From Bacteroidota bacterium (lineage in GTDB: Bacteria > Bacteroidota > Bacteroidia > Bacteroidales > UBA12481), in the NCBI GenBank assembly GCA_018669475.1, contig JABHCC010000117.1, forward strand, positions 19,600 to 83,599: a stretch of 64,000 nucleotides of DNA. Reading direction: 5' to 3'. A program made the translations under genes and the position numbers. The notes under the pieces were generated by a model that saw nothing but the letters and a program-made list of their open reading frames with translations, was not told the origin of the DNA and ran no database searches. Below are positions 9,076 to 18,357 of the stretch, in pieces (position 1 is the stretch's first letter; every line of letters starts with the position of its first letter).

Positions 9076-10524
9076 TTACACTTCGTAAGTGGAACTAGCA
9101 GTATCACCACCACGTCCTGTCCAGTTGGTGTGGAAGAACTCTCCTCTTTGCTTATCAGTCCTTTCGTAAGTATGAGCTCCGAAATAGTCGCGTTGTGCCT
9201 GCAGCAGGTTAGCCGGTAATCTGTCACAACGATAACCATCATAATATGTCAGGGCACTGGTGAGTGCAGGAATTGGTATTCCCTGTGATAATCCAGTGCT
9301 GCAAACATTCCTCCATCCCTCCTGAGCTTCGTCGATTTTCTTTTGAAAAAATGTATCAAGAAGCAGATTATCAAGATCTTGATCCTGGTCAAAAGCATCT
9401 TTGATTTTGCTCAGGAATGCAGAGCGTATTATACAACCACCACGCCACAACAGAGCGATACTGCCATAATTTAAATTCCATTTGTACTCTTTAGCCGCCT
9501 CCCTGAGTAAAGTAAAGCCCTGGGCATATGAGACCAGTTTTGCTCCATAAACTGCTTTTTCCAGATCATCAATGAAGTCTTGCTTATTCCCCTTAAAAGT
9601 TACAGACGGGCCTGATAATACTTTTGCTGCAGCCACCCGCTGGTCTTTTTGGGCTGATAAACAGCGCGAGAAAACTGATTCTCCAATCAGAGTAAGTGGT
9701 ATACCCAAATCCAAAGCAGTAACACCTGTCCACTTACCAGTACCTTTCTGTCCGGCAGTGTCCAGTATTTTTTCTACCAGAGGCTCTCCATCCTCATCAA
9801 TAAATCCCAGAATATCACGGGTAATTTCTATCAGATAAGAATCCAGATCTCCCTCATTCCACTTTCTGAACACATCATGCATTCCCTTATGACTCATGCC
9901 AAGCAGATTCTTCATCAGATGGTAGGCTTCTGTAATGATCTGCATGTCACCATATTCAATCCCATTATGCACCATTTTTACAAAATGACCTGCACCATCT
10001 GAGCCTACCCAGTCACAGCATGGAGTATCGTTTTCAACTTTGGCTGCAATGGCCTGGAATATAGGCTTCACCGATTCCCATGCCTCACTTGATCCTCCAG
10101 GCATCATTGAGGGGCCTAATAATGCACCTTCTTCTCCTCCGGATACACCGGTGCCAATGTATAACAAGCCTTTACTCTCTACATAGGCAGTACGCCTTAT
10201 GGTATCGGGGTAATGTGAATTTCCTCCGTCAATAATGATATCCCCGGGTTCGAGATAAGGAATAATCTGATCGATAAAATCATCAACCGGTTTGCCGGCT
10301 TTAACCAGAAGCATTACTTTTTTCGGACGCTCTAAACTGTCAACCAACTCCTTAATTGAATGAGTACCTATAAAATTTTTACCTTTTCCCCGACCATTTA
10401 TAAAATGATCAACTTTCTCAGTAGTGCGATTATATACGGCCACAGTGAAACCTTTACTTTCCATATTCAGTACCAGGTTTTCACCCATAACAGCCAGTCC
10501 GATTAATCCAATGTTTGCATTCAT
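9076..10524 (-). CDS. gnd: 6-phosphogluconate dehydrogenase (decarboxylating)
   Basis: 482 aa. MNANIGLIGLAVMGENLVLNMESKGF, IIDGGNSHYPDTIRR, GAGHFVKMVHNGIEYGDMQ, FFHTNWTGRGG. Confidence 0.97.
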   Translation of the reverse strand: MNANIGLIGLAVMGENLVLNMESKGFTVAVYNRTTEKVDHFINGRGKGKNFIGTHSIKELVDSLERPKKVMLLVKAGKPVDDFIDQIIPYLEPGDIIIDGGNSHYPDTIRRTAYVESKGLLYIGTGVSGGEEGALLGPSMMPGGSSEAWESVKPIFQAIAAKVENDTPCCDWVGSDGAGHFVKMVHNGIEYGDMQIITEAYHLMKNLLGMSHKGMHDVFRKWNEGDLDSYLIEITRDILGFIDEDGEPLVEKILDTAGQKGTGKWTGVTALDLGIPLTLIGESVFSRCLSAQKDQRVAAAKVLSGPSVTFKGNKQDFIDDLEKAVYGAKLVSYAQGFTLLREAAKEYKWNLNYGSIALLWRGGCIIRSAFLSKIKDAFDQDQDLDNLLLDTFFQKKIDEAQEGWRNVCSTGLSQGIPIPALTSALTYYDGYRCDRLPANLLQAQRDYFGAHTYERTDKQRGEFFHTNWTGRGGDTASSTYEV

Positions 10525-10532
10525 TTAAAAAA

Positions 10533-10605
10533 TAGTTATCAGTTATCAGTTATCAGTTATCAGTTAAAAAAAAGTCCGGGGTCCTTGGTCTGGAGTCCGG
10601 GGTCC
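10533..10605 (-). repeat. Composite 7-bp arrays (AACTGAT)n and (GGACCCC)n between pdxB and gnd
   Basis: Plus strand AGTTATCAGTTATCAGTTATCAGTTATCAGTTAAAAAAAAGTCCGGGGTCCTTGGTCTGGAGTCCGGGGTCC. Confidence 0.95.
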
Positions 10606-10618
10606 AAAAAACAACAAA

Positions 10619-11743
10619 TCAATTCTTTTCAAAACCCAATTTTTCTAAAATCTCAATTGTTTCTTTCTTCAGGTTTACTGTTGTGATTTTGTATGCTGGG
10701 AATTCTCTTCTTATTGGGTAATCACCTCTTTGCGCTTCGAAGGAATCAATATTTTGTCTTAAATTTTTGTCATCCTGCCGGATGTTATAGGTGCTTTTTA
10801 CAGCATGAGAAATAATTTGCTGCTTTGAAAAACCCGATCCATCCAGATAAATATTTCCTATCATCGGTGGTTCAATATACTCGGGATACCAATTTTTCAG
10901 TGGAAGATCAAAATGTTTGGCCAATTCCCTGATGGAATGAGCTGTTCCCATCGCTTTTCCGTCTCTTGAATAACCTGCTATATGCGGAGTGGCCAGATAA
11001 GCTTTTTCAAGCAGTTCACGATCTATCCCCGGCTCATTCTCCCAACAATCAATAATGCAAGCTCTTACCAGCTCTTTATTCAAGGCATTCTTCAGATCTT
11101 GAGTGTTGATTACTTCACCACGGCAAGTATTTATAATCAAGACTTGATTCTCAATCTTTTCGAATATGTCCTGATTAAACAATTGCAAAGTTCGATCTTG
11201 TCCACTACGGTTCAATGGTACATGCAAACTAATAATATCTGCCTCCCGGATGAGATCTTCGAGGCTGCAGAATCCGGTAGGGCCTTCTTCTCTTGCCCTT
11301 GGCGGATCATTTAGCAGAACATTCATGCCAAGTAAAGCTGCAGTACGTGCTACTTTTGATCCCACATGACCAACGCCGATAATACCAATTGTTTTTCCTT
11401 GGAGCTGCTCATTGCTTTCTTCGGCCCAGTCAAGTAAGGCTGCGGCAATATATTGATTCACAGATTCGGAATTGCATCCGGGAGCATTAGTCCAGGTGAT
11501 TCCCTTCTCTTTGCAATACTCAGTATCAATGTGATCAAAACCTATGGTTGCCGAAGCAATGAATGAAACTTTTGAACCCTCTAATAAGTTACGTGAACAT
11601 TGGGTTCGGGTTCTGGTAATCAAGGCATCAGCATCTGCTACTTCCCTTGCGCCTGTTCGATTACCCGGCAAATATTGCACCTCAGCAAATTCTTCCAGAA
11701 TGCCTTTCAGATAGGGGATTTTATTGTCGGCAATTACCTTCAT
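10619..11743 (-). CDS. pdxB: Erythronate-4-phosphate dehydrogenase
   Basis: 374 aa. MKVIADNKIPYLKGILEEFAEVQYLPG, GIIGVGHVGSKVA, INTCRGEVI, ATPHIAGYSRDGKAMGT. Confidence 0.9.
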   Translation of the reverse strand: MKVIADNKIPYLKGILEEFAEVQYLPGNRTGAREVADADALITRTRTQCSRNLLEGSKVSFIASATIGFDHIDTEYCKEKGITWTNAPGCNSESVNQYIAAALLDWAEESNEQLQGKTIGIIGVGHVGSKVARTAALLGMNVLLNDPPRAREEGPTGFCSLEDLIREADIISLHVPLNRSGQDRTLQLFNQDIFEKIENQVLIINTCRGEVINTQDLKNALNKELVRACIIDCWENEPGIDRELLEKAYLATPHIAGYSRDGKAMGTAHSIRELAKHFDLPLKNWYPEYIEPPMIGNIYLDGSGFSKQQIISHAVKSTYNIRQDDKNLRQNIDSFEAQRGDYPIRREFPAYKITTVNLKKETIEILEKLGFEKN

Positions 11744-12981
11744 ATTGTAAAACGATCTTTACTCGACCACAAACCAAGAGCCGGGTTTTTTATGAAATAG
11801 AAATCTTCACCATCCGGTGTTTGATTATAGCCCTGATTGAGTTGGCTGACATTAAATTCTTCAAGATATGCATCCAGATCACCCCAGAGAAAGCCCACAC
11901 TTTCAATTTCCTCACGACTGAGCATGCCTTCCCCTTTACCCGGACAATAACGTATACTGAATCTTCCTTCTGATGATCCGTGTATTAAATGTGCGGCTGC
12001 GCTTAGATTATTTTTGAGTTCTTCAAATTGATCAACCGATTCCAGAGTTGTTTTTGTGCCATTGTATCCGTATTTCCTTATCAGACGATCAATCTCTTTA
12101 TCCTCACCAAACTCTCTGAGTCCGGGTGCTAATACAATCAATTCTCCTTCATCGGCCATGGCCATCCGTGTACGATATATACTTTTATTGCCTAGCCAGG
12201 TGCTTTTAAACTCCTCGGGATCAAGAAAGACAACTGCCTTCTTTATAGGATTATCAAGCATGATGAAGTTTTTCTCAAGGGCCATTTCTGAGGCATCAAG
12301 AAAGCACTGCTTATCGAAACCTGAGAAAAGACCTGATACTCCTTTATCTGTTACTACAGTCAGGAGATAATAAATAGGTAGATCGGTGGCGAAATGATCT
12401 GATCCATAGTCGAAAATTTTACGTACCGGGGTAGAGGCCCGGCCCATCATTCGTTCCATTCCATAAACTGCACCCACGAAATGGCTTTTGTTTATACCTT
12501 CAGGACCACCGGTACCAACGAAAACATTTTTGTTGTGATTGGCCATTCCAACAACTTCATGCGGAACAACTTGTCCGATCGATAAAATTAAATCATAATC
12601 TCCTTCAAGCAATAGACGATTTACCTGTACCGGCCATGGGGAATTTAGTTTTCCTTCAGTGACTTCATTAATAAAACTTGCCGGCACCTCCCCAATAGTG
12701 ACAACATCATTCCTCCAGTCGTGAACCCTGAAAAGACTGAGAGGAACAGCTCCGAACATTTTCTTTATCTGCGCTTCTGTCATTCCTGAATGAGTGCCCA
12801 GAGCGGGTAAAATGTCTTTTATCGCATCACCATAGTACTCCCATACCCACTCAGTTAGTTGGCCTGCATATGAATGGTATCGTGTAAAATCCGGAGGAAT
12901 AAGCAGTATACGTTTGCGAGACCCAATCGATTGAAGGGATGCAAATAGTTGTGCTTTTATTTCAGAGGGTGATAGTATCAT
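11740..12981 (-). CDS. LarA-like (DUF2088 / lactate racemase N-terminal domain) protein, possible sugar-acid epimerase or racemase
   Basis: LPPDFTRYHSYAG, PALGTHSGMTEAQ, VVPHEVVGMANHNKNVFVGTGGPEGINKSHF. ATG at 12981 preferred over the ORF-track start, which lies inside the upstream HAD gene. Confidence 0.75.
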   Translation of the reverse strand: MILSPSEIKAQLFASLQSIGSRKRILLIPPDFTRYHSYAGQLTEWVWEYYGDAIKDILPALGTHSGMTEAQIKKMFGAVPLSLFRVHDWRNDVVTIGEVPASFINEVTEGKLNSPWPVQVNRLLLEGDYDLILSIGQVVPHEVVGMANHNKNVFVGTGGPEGINKSHFVGAVYGMERMMGRASTPVRKIFDYGSDHFATDLPIYYLLTVVTDKGVSGLFSGFDKQCFLDASEMALEKNFIMLDNPIKKAVVFLDPEEFKSTWLGNKSIYRTRMAMADEGELIVLAPGLREFGEDKEIDRLIRKYGYNGTKTTLESVDQFEELKNNLSAAAHLIHGSSEGRFSIRYCPGKGEGMLSREEIESVGFLWGDLDAYLEEFNVSQLNQGYNQTPDGEDFYFIKNPALGLWSSKDRFTI

Positions 12982-12988
12982 CAGTTTA

Positions 12989-13876
12989 TTATTTCTTCCA
13001 TGGTGGTATTTCAGGCAGGTAACTGTTGAACTCCTCAATCAGCATTTTCTCATAGCTACCTTCATATTGACCAGTGAAAAATTTGTCTAATCCTTCCAGG
13101 TGCAAGCTCTTCCAACTTAGCTCTTCCTGACCAGGGTTAATAGGGAAAAATAAGACCCCGTTATTTTTAGCTGCTTTCATGTCACCTGGTGCATCTCCGA
13201 TCATCAGGATATGATTATCGGGATACTTGTTTTTAGCTGCCATAGCCAGGTGTTCAGTTTTTGTTCCGTATTCCTGTCCGGCAATTACTCTGACATATTT
13301 TGAAATATTATTCTCTTTCCATTCCCTTTCAAGAGCTTCAACCGGAGTTTGTGAAATAACTATTGCATCGGCTTTTTCATTTAACAGCTCGAGACATTCT
13401 CTGACAAGAGGGAAGGGTGCAATTCCATATACCATTTCTCTCACTGTTTGGTTAACTGCCACAGACCATTTTAATGCCTGATCAATTATAGGATTATTTG
13501 CTTCGCGAGCGTATGCTTCCAGAACCGGATTTCCCAATTGAGTCTCTTTCCGGGTCCATTCAATCAATGGAGTAATATCCGGCAGGACAATATCTCTTGC
13601 TTTTACTTCCTGACGTTCAGATAATAATCGAAAAGATTCAATAAGAGTATGAAAACGGTTGGCTCCCCGGGTTTTGGAATAGAGATTTACGAATTCCCAG
13701 GCTTCACGTACATATTTTGATATAGTCTGCAGTTCCCAATGATGGACTACATTTGGACAAAAACACTCTTTGTGTTTAATTTCCATGGTGTCAAATGCGC
13801 AACCATCTGAGTCAATCCCGACAAAGAATTTCTTAGTTGGCTGGAGAGTGGTGAGTTGTTGCTGTTGTGGGTTCAT
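12989..13876 (-). CDS. HAD-superfamily hydrolase
   Basis: 295 aa. KFFVGIDSDGCAFDTME (DxD motif), VISQTPVEAL, HILMIGDAPGDMKAAKNNGVLFFPINPG. Confidence 0.8.
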   Translation of the reverse strand: MNPQQQQLTTLQPTKKFFVGIDSDGCAFDTMEIKHKECFCPNVVHHWELQTISKYVREAWEFVNLYSKTRGANRFHTLIESFRLLSERQEVKARDIVLPDITPLIEWTRKETQLGNPVLEAYAREANNPIIDQALKWSVAVNQTVREMVYGIAPFPLVRECLELLNEKADAIVISQTPVEALEREWKENNISKYVRVIAGQEYGTKTEHLAMAAKNKYPDNHILMIGDAPGDMKAAKNNGVLFFPINPGQEELSWKSLHLEGLDKFFTGQYEGSYEKMLIEEFNSYLPEIPPWKK

Positions 13877-13884
13877 TTTAGGAA

Positions 13885-13914
13885 AGTTCTCAGTTCTCAG
13901 TTATCAGTTTTCAG
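13885..13914 (-). repeat. 7-bp (AACTGAN)n array between pfp and the HAD gene
   Basis: Plus strand AGTTCTCAGTTCTCAGTTATCAGTTTTCAG. Confidence 0.9.
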
Positions 13915-13950
13915 AAAAAAAAATAGAAATATGATTTCAGTTGTATGTTG

Positions 13951-15225
13951 TTACTTGATATTATATTTATTTAGTTTTTGCTGTTCGAATATTGGTTTTA
14001 GTCTGGTGAATCTTTGAATTCCATTTTCCAGGGGGACATTCACCCATTCTTCACCAATCAGCGGTTTTACATATTTTATAAAATCTTCTGTTACATCTGT
14101 TCCGCTTTCTGTTATCCAGTTTTTCGGAAAGAAACGTTCACTCAGCGCTACCTTTTCAAGGGCTACTTTGTCGTATCTTACAGAATAATCTGGTCCGGGA
14201 TTTCTTAATATGGTTGCCATCCAGCCATTTTCACCTTTGGAAGCGATTTCAACAGCCTTTAAGCCTACCTGATAGGCTTCATCGAGATCAACTAGGGAGG
14301 CATAAACCATAGAATGACGCTGGTCGGTACCCATTACCTGTCCGCGGGCTGCACCTCTGGTTTTCAGTCCTTTGTCATTCAAATAGTTCACCACAGTTTG
14401 CTGAACTGATATTTTACTCGATCCGAATGAGGTATGTCCGAAAGCATCTTTCACTTCTCCAATCGATCCGCAGTCAAATCCTTCACTAATAACAACAATA
14501 CACCTTTTATCCTGAATCAACTGATTATTCACTCTGTCACCGAGTTCTTCAAGGCTCAAACCTGATTCTGTAAGATAGATCTGTAGTGGCATTTCATGAT
14601 TGGGATCTGCAAGACGGGCAGCTGCCGGGATATATCCGATTTTTCTTCCCATAGCCTGCAGAACCAAAACAGGATCAGCGGGACAGGAACCTTTGTTTTC
14701 TTCATTTGCTGTTTGTACAATATGTGACCAATAGCGGGCAACACTACCGTAGCCAGGTGTGTGATCGATTAATTTGAATTCATTGTCGCCTACGTCATTA
14801 TCAATTGTTTTGGGAACTCCGACAGCAACTACATCCAGGCCTTCTGCCTTAGCCAATTCGCTCACTTTAAAAGCTGTGTGCTGTGAGTCGTTTCCTCCGA
14901 TATAGAAGAAATAGCCAATATTGTGGGCTCTGAAAATTTCAATAATTCGTTTAAAATCAGCCTCCTGATTGTCTTTTAGCTTGTATCGGCAAGTGCCAAT
15001 GGATCCAGCTGCGGGGGTAGTTCGAAGGAGGGCGATCTCTTTTTTGTCCTGATCCGACAGGTTTAATAATTCCTCTTTCAATACTCCTTCTATTCCATGC
15101 CATGCTCCGTAAACAGTTCCGAATATGGATGGATAGCTATCGCAAGCATTTATGATCCCTCTCAGTGAATTATTAATCACTGGTGAAGGTCCGCCAGATT
15201 GGGCTACAAGAACATTTTTCTTCAT
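13951..15225 (-). CDS. pfp: 6-phosphofructokinase, likely PPi-dependent
   Basis: 424 aa. QSGGPSPVINNSL, YIGGNDSQHTA (GGND rather than GGDG), PKTIDNDV, GRKIGYIPAAARL. Confidence 0.88.
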   Translation of the reverse strand: MKKNVLVAQSGGPSPVINNSLRGIINACDSYPSIFGTVYGAWHGIEGVLKEELLNLSDQDKKEIALLRTTPAAGSIGTCRYKLKDNQEADFKRIIEIFRAHNIGYFFYIGGNDSQHTAFKVSELAKAEGLDVVAVGVPKTIDNDVGDNEFKLIDHTPGYGSVARYWSHIVQTANEENKGSCPADPVLVLQAMGRKIGYIPAAARLADPNHEMPLQIYLTESGLSLEELGDRVNNQLIQDKRCIVVISEGFDCGSIGEVKDAFGHTSFGSSKISVQQTVVNYLNDKGLKTRGAARGQVMGTDQRHSMVYASLVDLDEAYQVGLKAVEIASKGENGWMATILRNPGPDYSVRYDKVALEKVALSERFFPKNWITESGTDVTEDFIKYVKPLIGEEWVNVPLENGIQRFTRLKPIFEQQKLNKYNIK

Positions 15226-15266
15226 AATTAATCGAATTTCATGACAAAGATAATGACAATCTTTTA

Positions 15267-15288
15267 TTTCCGTGTGCGTACACGGAAA
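15267..15288. promoter_or_regulatory. 22-bp palindrome between divergent genes (possible operator or hairpin)
   Basis: TTTCCGTGT-GCGT-ACACGGAAA: perfect 9-bp arms, 4-nt spacer, between pfp (-) and surE (+). Confidence 0.5.
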
Positions 15289-15360
15289 AATTCGCTTGTA
15301 AAAAGAAACCTGCTATTCTGGTGGGTTTTTATATTTTTGTGAGCTTAAAGATTATTGCTG

Positions 15361-16143
15361 ATGAATCACAAGAGACCACTTATATTAGTGACCAATGATG
15401 ATGGATACGATGCTCCTGGAATAAAGCATCTTACAGACATTGCCCAAGAATTTGGTGATGTTGTCCTGGTTGGACCGATGAAGGGACAGTCGGGAATGTC
15501 GCATGCCGTTACTTTGCATGAGCCAATTCGTTTGAAAAAAGTGAGTGAAGAAGATGGCCTGAGAATTTTTGCCTGCTCTGGTACTCCTGCTGACTGTGTT
15601 AAGATCGCACTACATCAATTACTTAATAGAAAGCCTGATCTGATTGTATCCGGGATAAACCATGGATCTAATTCATCAGTTAGCCTGTTTTACTCAGGAA
15701 CTGTGGCTGCTGTTGTGGAAGGTTGTATGAATGGTATTCAATCCATTGCCTTTTCAGTTGATGATCATTCAATGGATGCTGATTTCAGCATAGCTGTTAA
15801 ATATGTCAGAACAATTATCCGGGAGGCTCTTGCAAACGGTATCCCATCAAATACATGTTTGAATGTGAATTTTCCTAAGGCTGCAACAGAGATTTGTAAA
15901 GGAATTAAAGTTTGCCGCCAAACGATGGGTGTTTGGAAAGAGGAATTTGATCACCGGATTGATCCGCATGGTAGGGATTACTATTGGCTGACAGGATTCT
16001 TTCAGAATAATGAGCTGGGGGAGGAAGATACTGATGATTGGGCTGTGCAACATAATTATGCAGCTATCGTTCCAATAAAAGTAGACGTAACTGATTATGA
16101 CGCTCTGCAACCACTTAAAAACTGGAATGTTGACTACGAGTGA
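15361..16143 (+). CDS. surE: 5'/3'-nucleotidase SurE
   Basis: MNHKRPLILVTNDDGYDAPGIKHL, GTPADCVKIAL, SGINHGSNSSVSLFYSGTVAAVVEG. Confidence 0.95.
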   Translation: MNHKRPLILVTNDDGYDAPGIKHLTDIAQEFGDVVLVGPMKGQSGMSHAVTLHEPIRLKKVSEEDGLRIFACSGTPADCVKIALHQLLNRKPDLIVSGINHGSNSSVSLFYSGTVAAVVEGCMNGIQSIAFSVDDHSMDADFSIAVKYVRTIIREALANGIPSNTCLNVNFPKAATEICKGIKVCRQTMGVWKEEFDHRIDPHGRDYYWLTGFFQNNELGEEDTDDWAVQHNYAAIVPIKVDVTDYDALQPLKNWNVDYE

Positions 16144-16186
16144 TTATATGCACCTTTTTTTGGTAAAAATATTATTGTGACCAAAA

Positions 16187-16474
16187 ATGAAACGACTCAA
16201 TAAAATGTGGATTGGTACACTTATGGGAATCCTTGTTCCCTTCATTGCCCTGGTGATTTACCAACAAATAAAATTCACCTCAATCAGCCTTTTGGAGTTT
16301 TTCCGGGCTTATGAGCAGATTGGTGTATTGTCCCATGTTATCTCTTTGGCTGTGATTCCTAATTTGCTTGTCTTTTTTGGTTTTATTCAGTTCAATTTCT
16401 TGAAGGCGGCACGGGGTGTACTCTTGTCAACCTTTTTATTTGCCTTTACGGTTTTGATTATGAGATTTATATGA
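16187..16474 (+). CDS. Small hypothetical membrane protein
   Basis: 95 aa, three hydrophobic segments; overlaps the lpxB start by 4 nt. Confidence 0.6.
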   Translation: MKRLNKMWIGTLMGILVPFIALVIYQQIKFTSISLLEFFRAYEQIGVLSHVISLAVIPNLLVFFGFIQFNFLKAARGVLLSTFLFAFTVLIMRFI

Positions 16475-17574
16475 AATATTTTCTTATTGCCGGAGAAGCG
16501 TCGGGAGATCAGCATGCTGCACATCTGATGCGGGCACTGATGAGCTATGATAATGAGGCAGAATTTTGTTTTCTGGGTGGAGATGAAATGGCGAAAATTG
16601 GTGGTGAGCCAGAGATTCATATTGACGAGATGGCTTTTATGGGATTCACACAATTGCTTGGCCATCTGGGGAAAATACGGAGTAATTTCAAGAAAGCTAG
16701 ACAAGCACTTGTTGACTATCAGCCTGATGTGCTAATATTAATTGATTATCCGGGTTTTAACCTCCGGATGGCAAAATGGGCAAAAAAACAGGGTTTGAAA
16801 GTCTATTATTACATCGCACCAAAAGCCTGGGCCTGGAATTCAAAAAGAGTGTTTACACTCAAAGCTTATACAGATAAGGTGTATTCAATTTTGCCATTCG
16901 AAAAGGACTTTTTTAATCGTTTTGGACTGCATACTGAATATGTAGGTAATCCAGTGCAAGAAGAAATTGCCAGGAAATATCCTGAAACTGAGAATGCCGA
17001 CAAAGATAAATCTCGCATAATTGCATTGTTGCCCGGAAGCCGCAAGCAGGAGATTGAATATGTTTTGCCAGTCATGCTGGATCTAATGTCTCAATTTGAA
17101 GAATATTCTTTTATGATTGCCGGGATGAAAGTGCATGACGAGCTTTATAAACGTTTTGTCGGGGAGAAATCACAAGTATCTGTTGATTATAGCGGAAGCC
17201 TTTCTGTTCTAAGCAGGTCAGTTGCTGCCCTTGTGACTTCTGGTACGGCCACACTCGAAACTGCCCTCATGGGTATTCCTCAAATTGTGTGCTACAAAAC
17301 AAACAAATTGTCGTACCAAATAGCAAAAAAATTAATCAAGGTACCCTATATCAGCCTGGTGAATCTGATTCTCCGGAGTAGGGCAGTGCCTGAAATGATT
17401 CAGGACAATTGTACAGTCGATTTTCTTAGTGAGGGGCTCATGAAGATACTACCGGGTGGTGAAAACCGGCATGACCAATTGGGAATAACTGATCTTCTGC
17501 GTAAAGAAATTGGAAATGTTAGTGTGTCAGATAAATTAGCCTTGCTGATTATCAATTCATTATCTGCCTCCTGA
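16471..17574 (+). CDS. lpxB: Lipid-A-disaccharide synthase
   Basis: 367 aa. MKYFLIAGEASGDQHAAHLM, YYIAPKAWAWNSKR, LLPGSRKQEI, VTSGTATLETALMGIPQIVCYKT. Confidence 0.95.
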   Translation: MKYFLIAGEASGDQHAAHLMRALMSYDNEAEFCFLGGDEMAKIGGEPEIHIDEMAFMGFTQLLGHLGKIRSNFKKARQALVDYQPDVLILIDYPGFNLRMAKWAKKQGLKVYYYIAPKAWAWNSKRVFTLKAYTDKVYSILPFEKDFFNRFGLHTEYVGNPVQEEIARKYPETENADKDKSRIIALLPGSRKQEIEYVLPVMLDLMSQFEEYSFMIAGMKVHDELYKRFVGEKSQVSVDYSGSLSVLSRSVAALVTSGTATLETALMGIPQIVCYKTNKLSYQIAKKLIKVPYISLVNLILRSRAVPEMIQDNCTVDFLSEGLMKILPGGENRHDQLGITDLLRKEIGNVSVSDKLALLIINSLSAS

Positions 17575-17625
17575 CCGCTATGGAATTTTTCCTAAATTTG
17601 TAACTCTTTTAAAGCAAGTGGTATT

Positions 17626-18357
17626 ATGTTAACTTTATTCAGACGGGAGATTAACAGTTTTTTTAGCTCACTAACAGCCTATGTTGTGATTGTGGTCTTC
17701 CTGGTTATGAACGGATTGTTTTTATGGGTTTTCCCAGGAGAATTCAACGTCATAGATTCAGGTTATGCCTCTCTTGACAGTATGTTCATTTTAGCTCCAT
17801 GGTTATTCCTGTTTCTGGTACCTGCGGTAACCATGAGACTTTTTTCAGATGAAAAACGATTGGGAACAATTGAACTGCTCTTTGTTCGTCCTTTGACAGA
17901 TTTGCAAATAATTATGGCAAAATTCCTGTCTGGATTAGTTCTGGTAATCCTTTCATTATTACCTACTTTGATTTACTACCTCACTGTTTACCTTATGGGG
18001 AATCCGGTAGGGAATATTGATAGCGGTGGATTCTGGGGATCATTTATAGGACTATTTTTTCTGGCTGCTGTTTACGTGTCAATTGGATTATTTACTTCTA
18101 CTATAACTGAAAACCAGATTGTCTCCTTTATTCTGGGTGTACTGGCATGTTTCCTCGTCTTTCTCGGCTTTGATTATGTTGGTGGATTGGGATTATCAGG
18201 AGGTGTTCAGAATTTTGTTGAAGGTTTAGGACTTTCTTACCATTACAATTCTATGTCGAGGGGGGTGATTGACACACGTGATATCATTTATTTCCTATCT
18301 GTTATTTCAATATTTGTGGTCTTTTCAAAAATTGTTCTTGAAAGCAGAAAATGGTAA
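17626..18357 (+). CDS. gldF: Gliding-motility-associated ABC transporter permease GldF
   Basis: 243 aa ABC-2 permease (FRREINSFFSSLTAYV, LFSDEKRLGTIELLFVRPLTD); followed by gldG. Confidence 0.88.
   Translation: MLTLFRREINSFFSSLTAYVVIVVFLVMNGLFLWVFPGEFNVIDSGYASLDSMFILAPWLFLFLVPAVTMRLFSDEKRLGTIELLFVRPLTDLQIIMAKFLSGLVLVILSLLPTLIYYLTVYLMGNPVGNIDSGGFWGSFIGLFFLAAVYVSIGLFTSTITENQIVSFILGVLACFLVFLGFDYVGGLGLSGGVQNFVEGLGLSYHYNSMSRGVIDTRDIIYFLSVISIFVVFSKIVLESRKW

Noticed and set aside
12989-13038. Longer LarA-like start at 13038 from the ORF track
   Set aside because: It would extend into the end of the HAD gene; MILSPSEIKAQLF at 12981 fits better.
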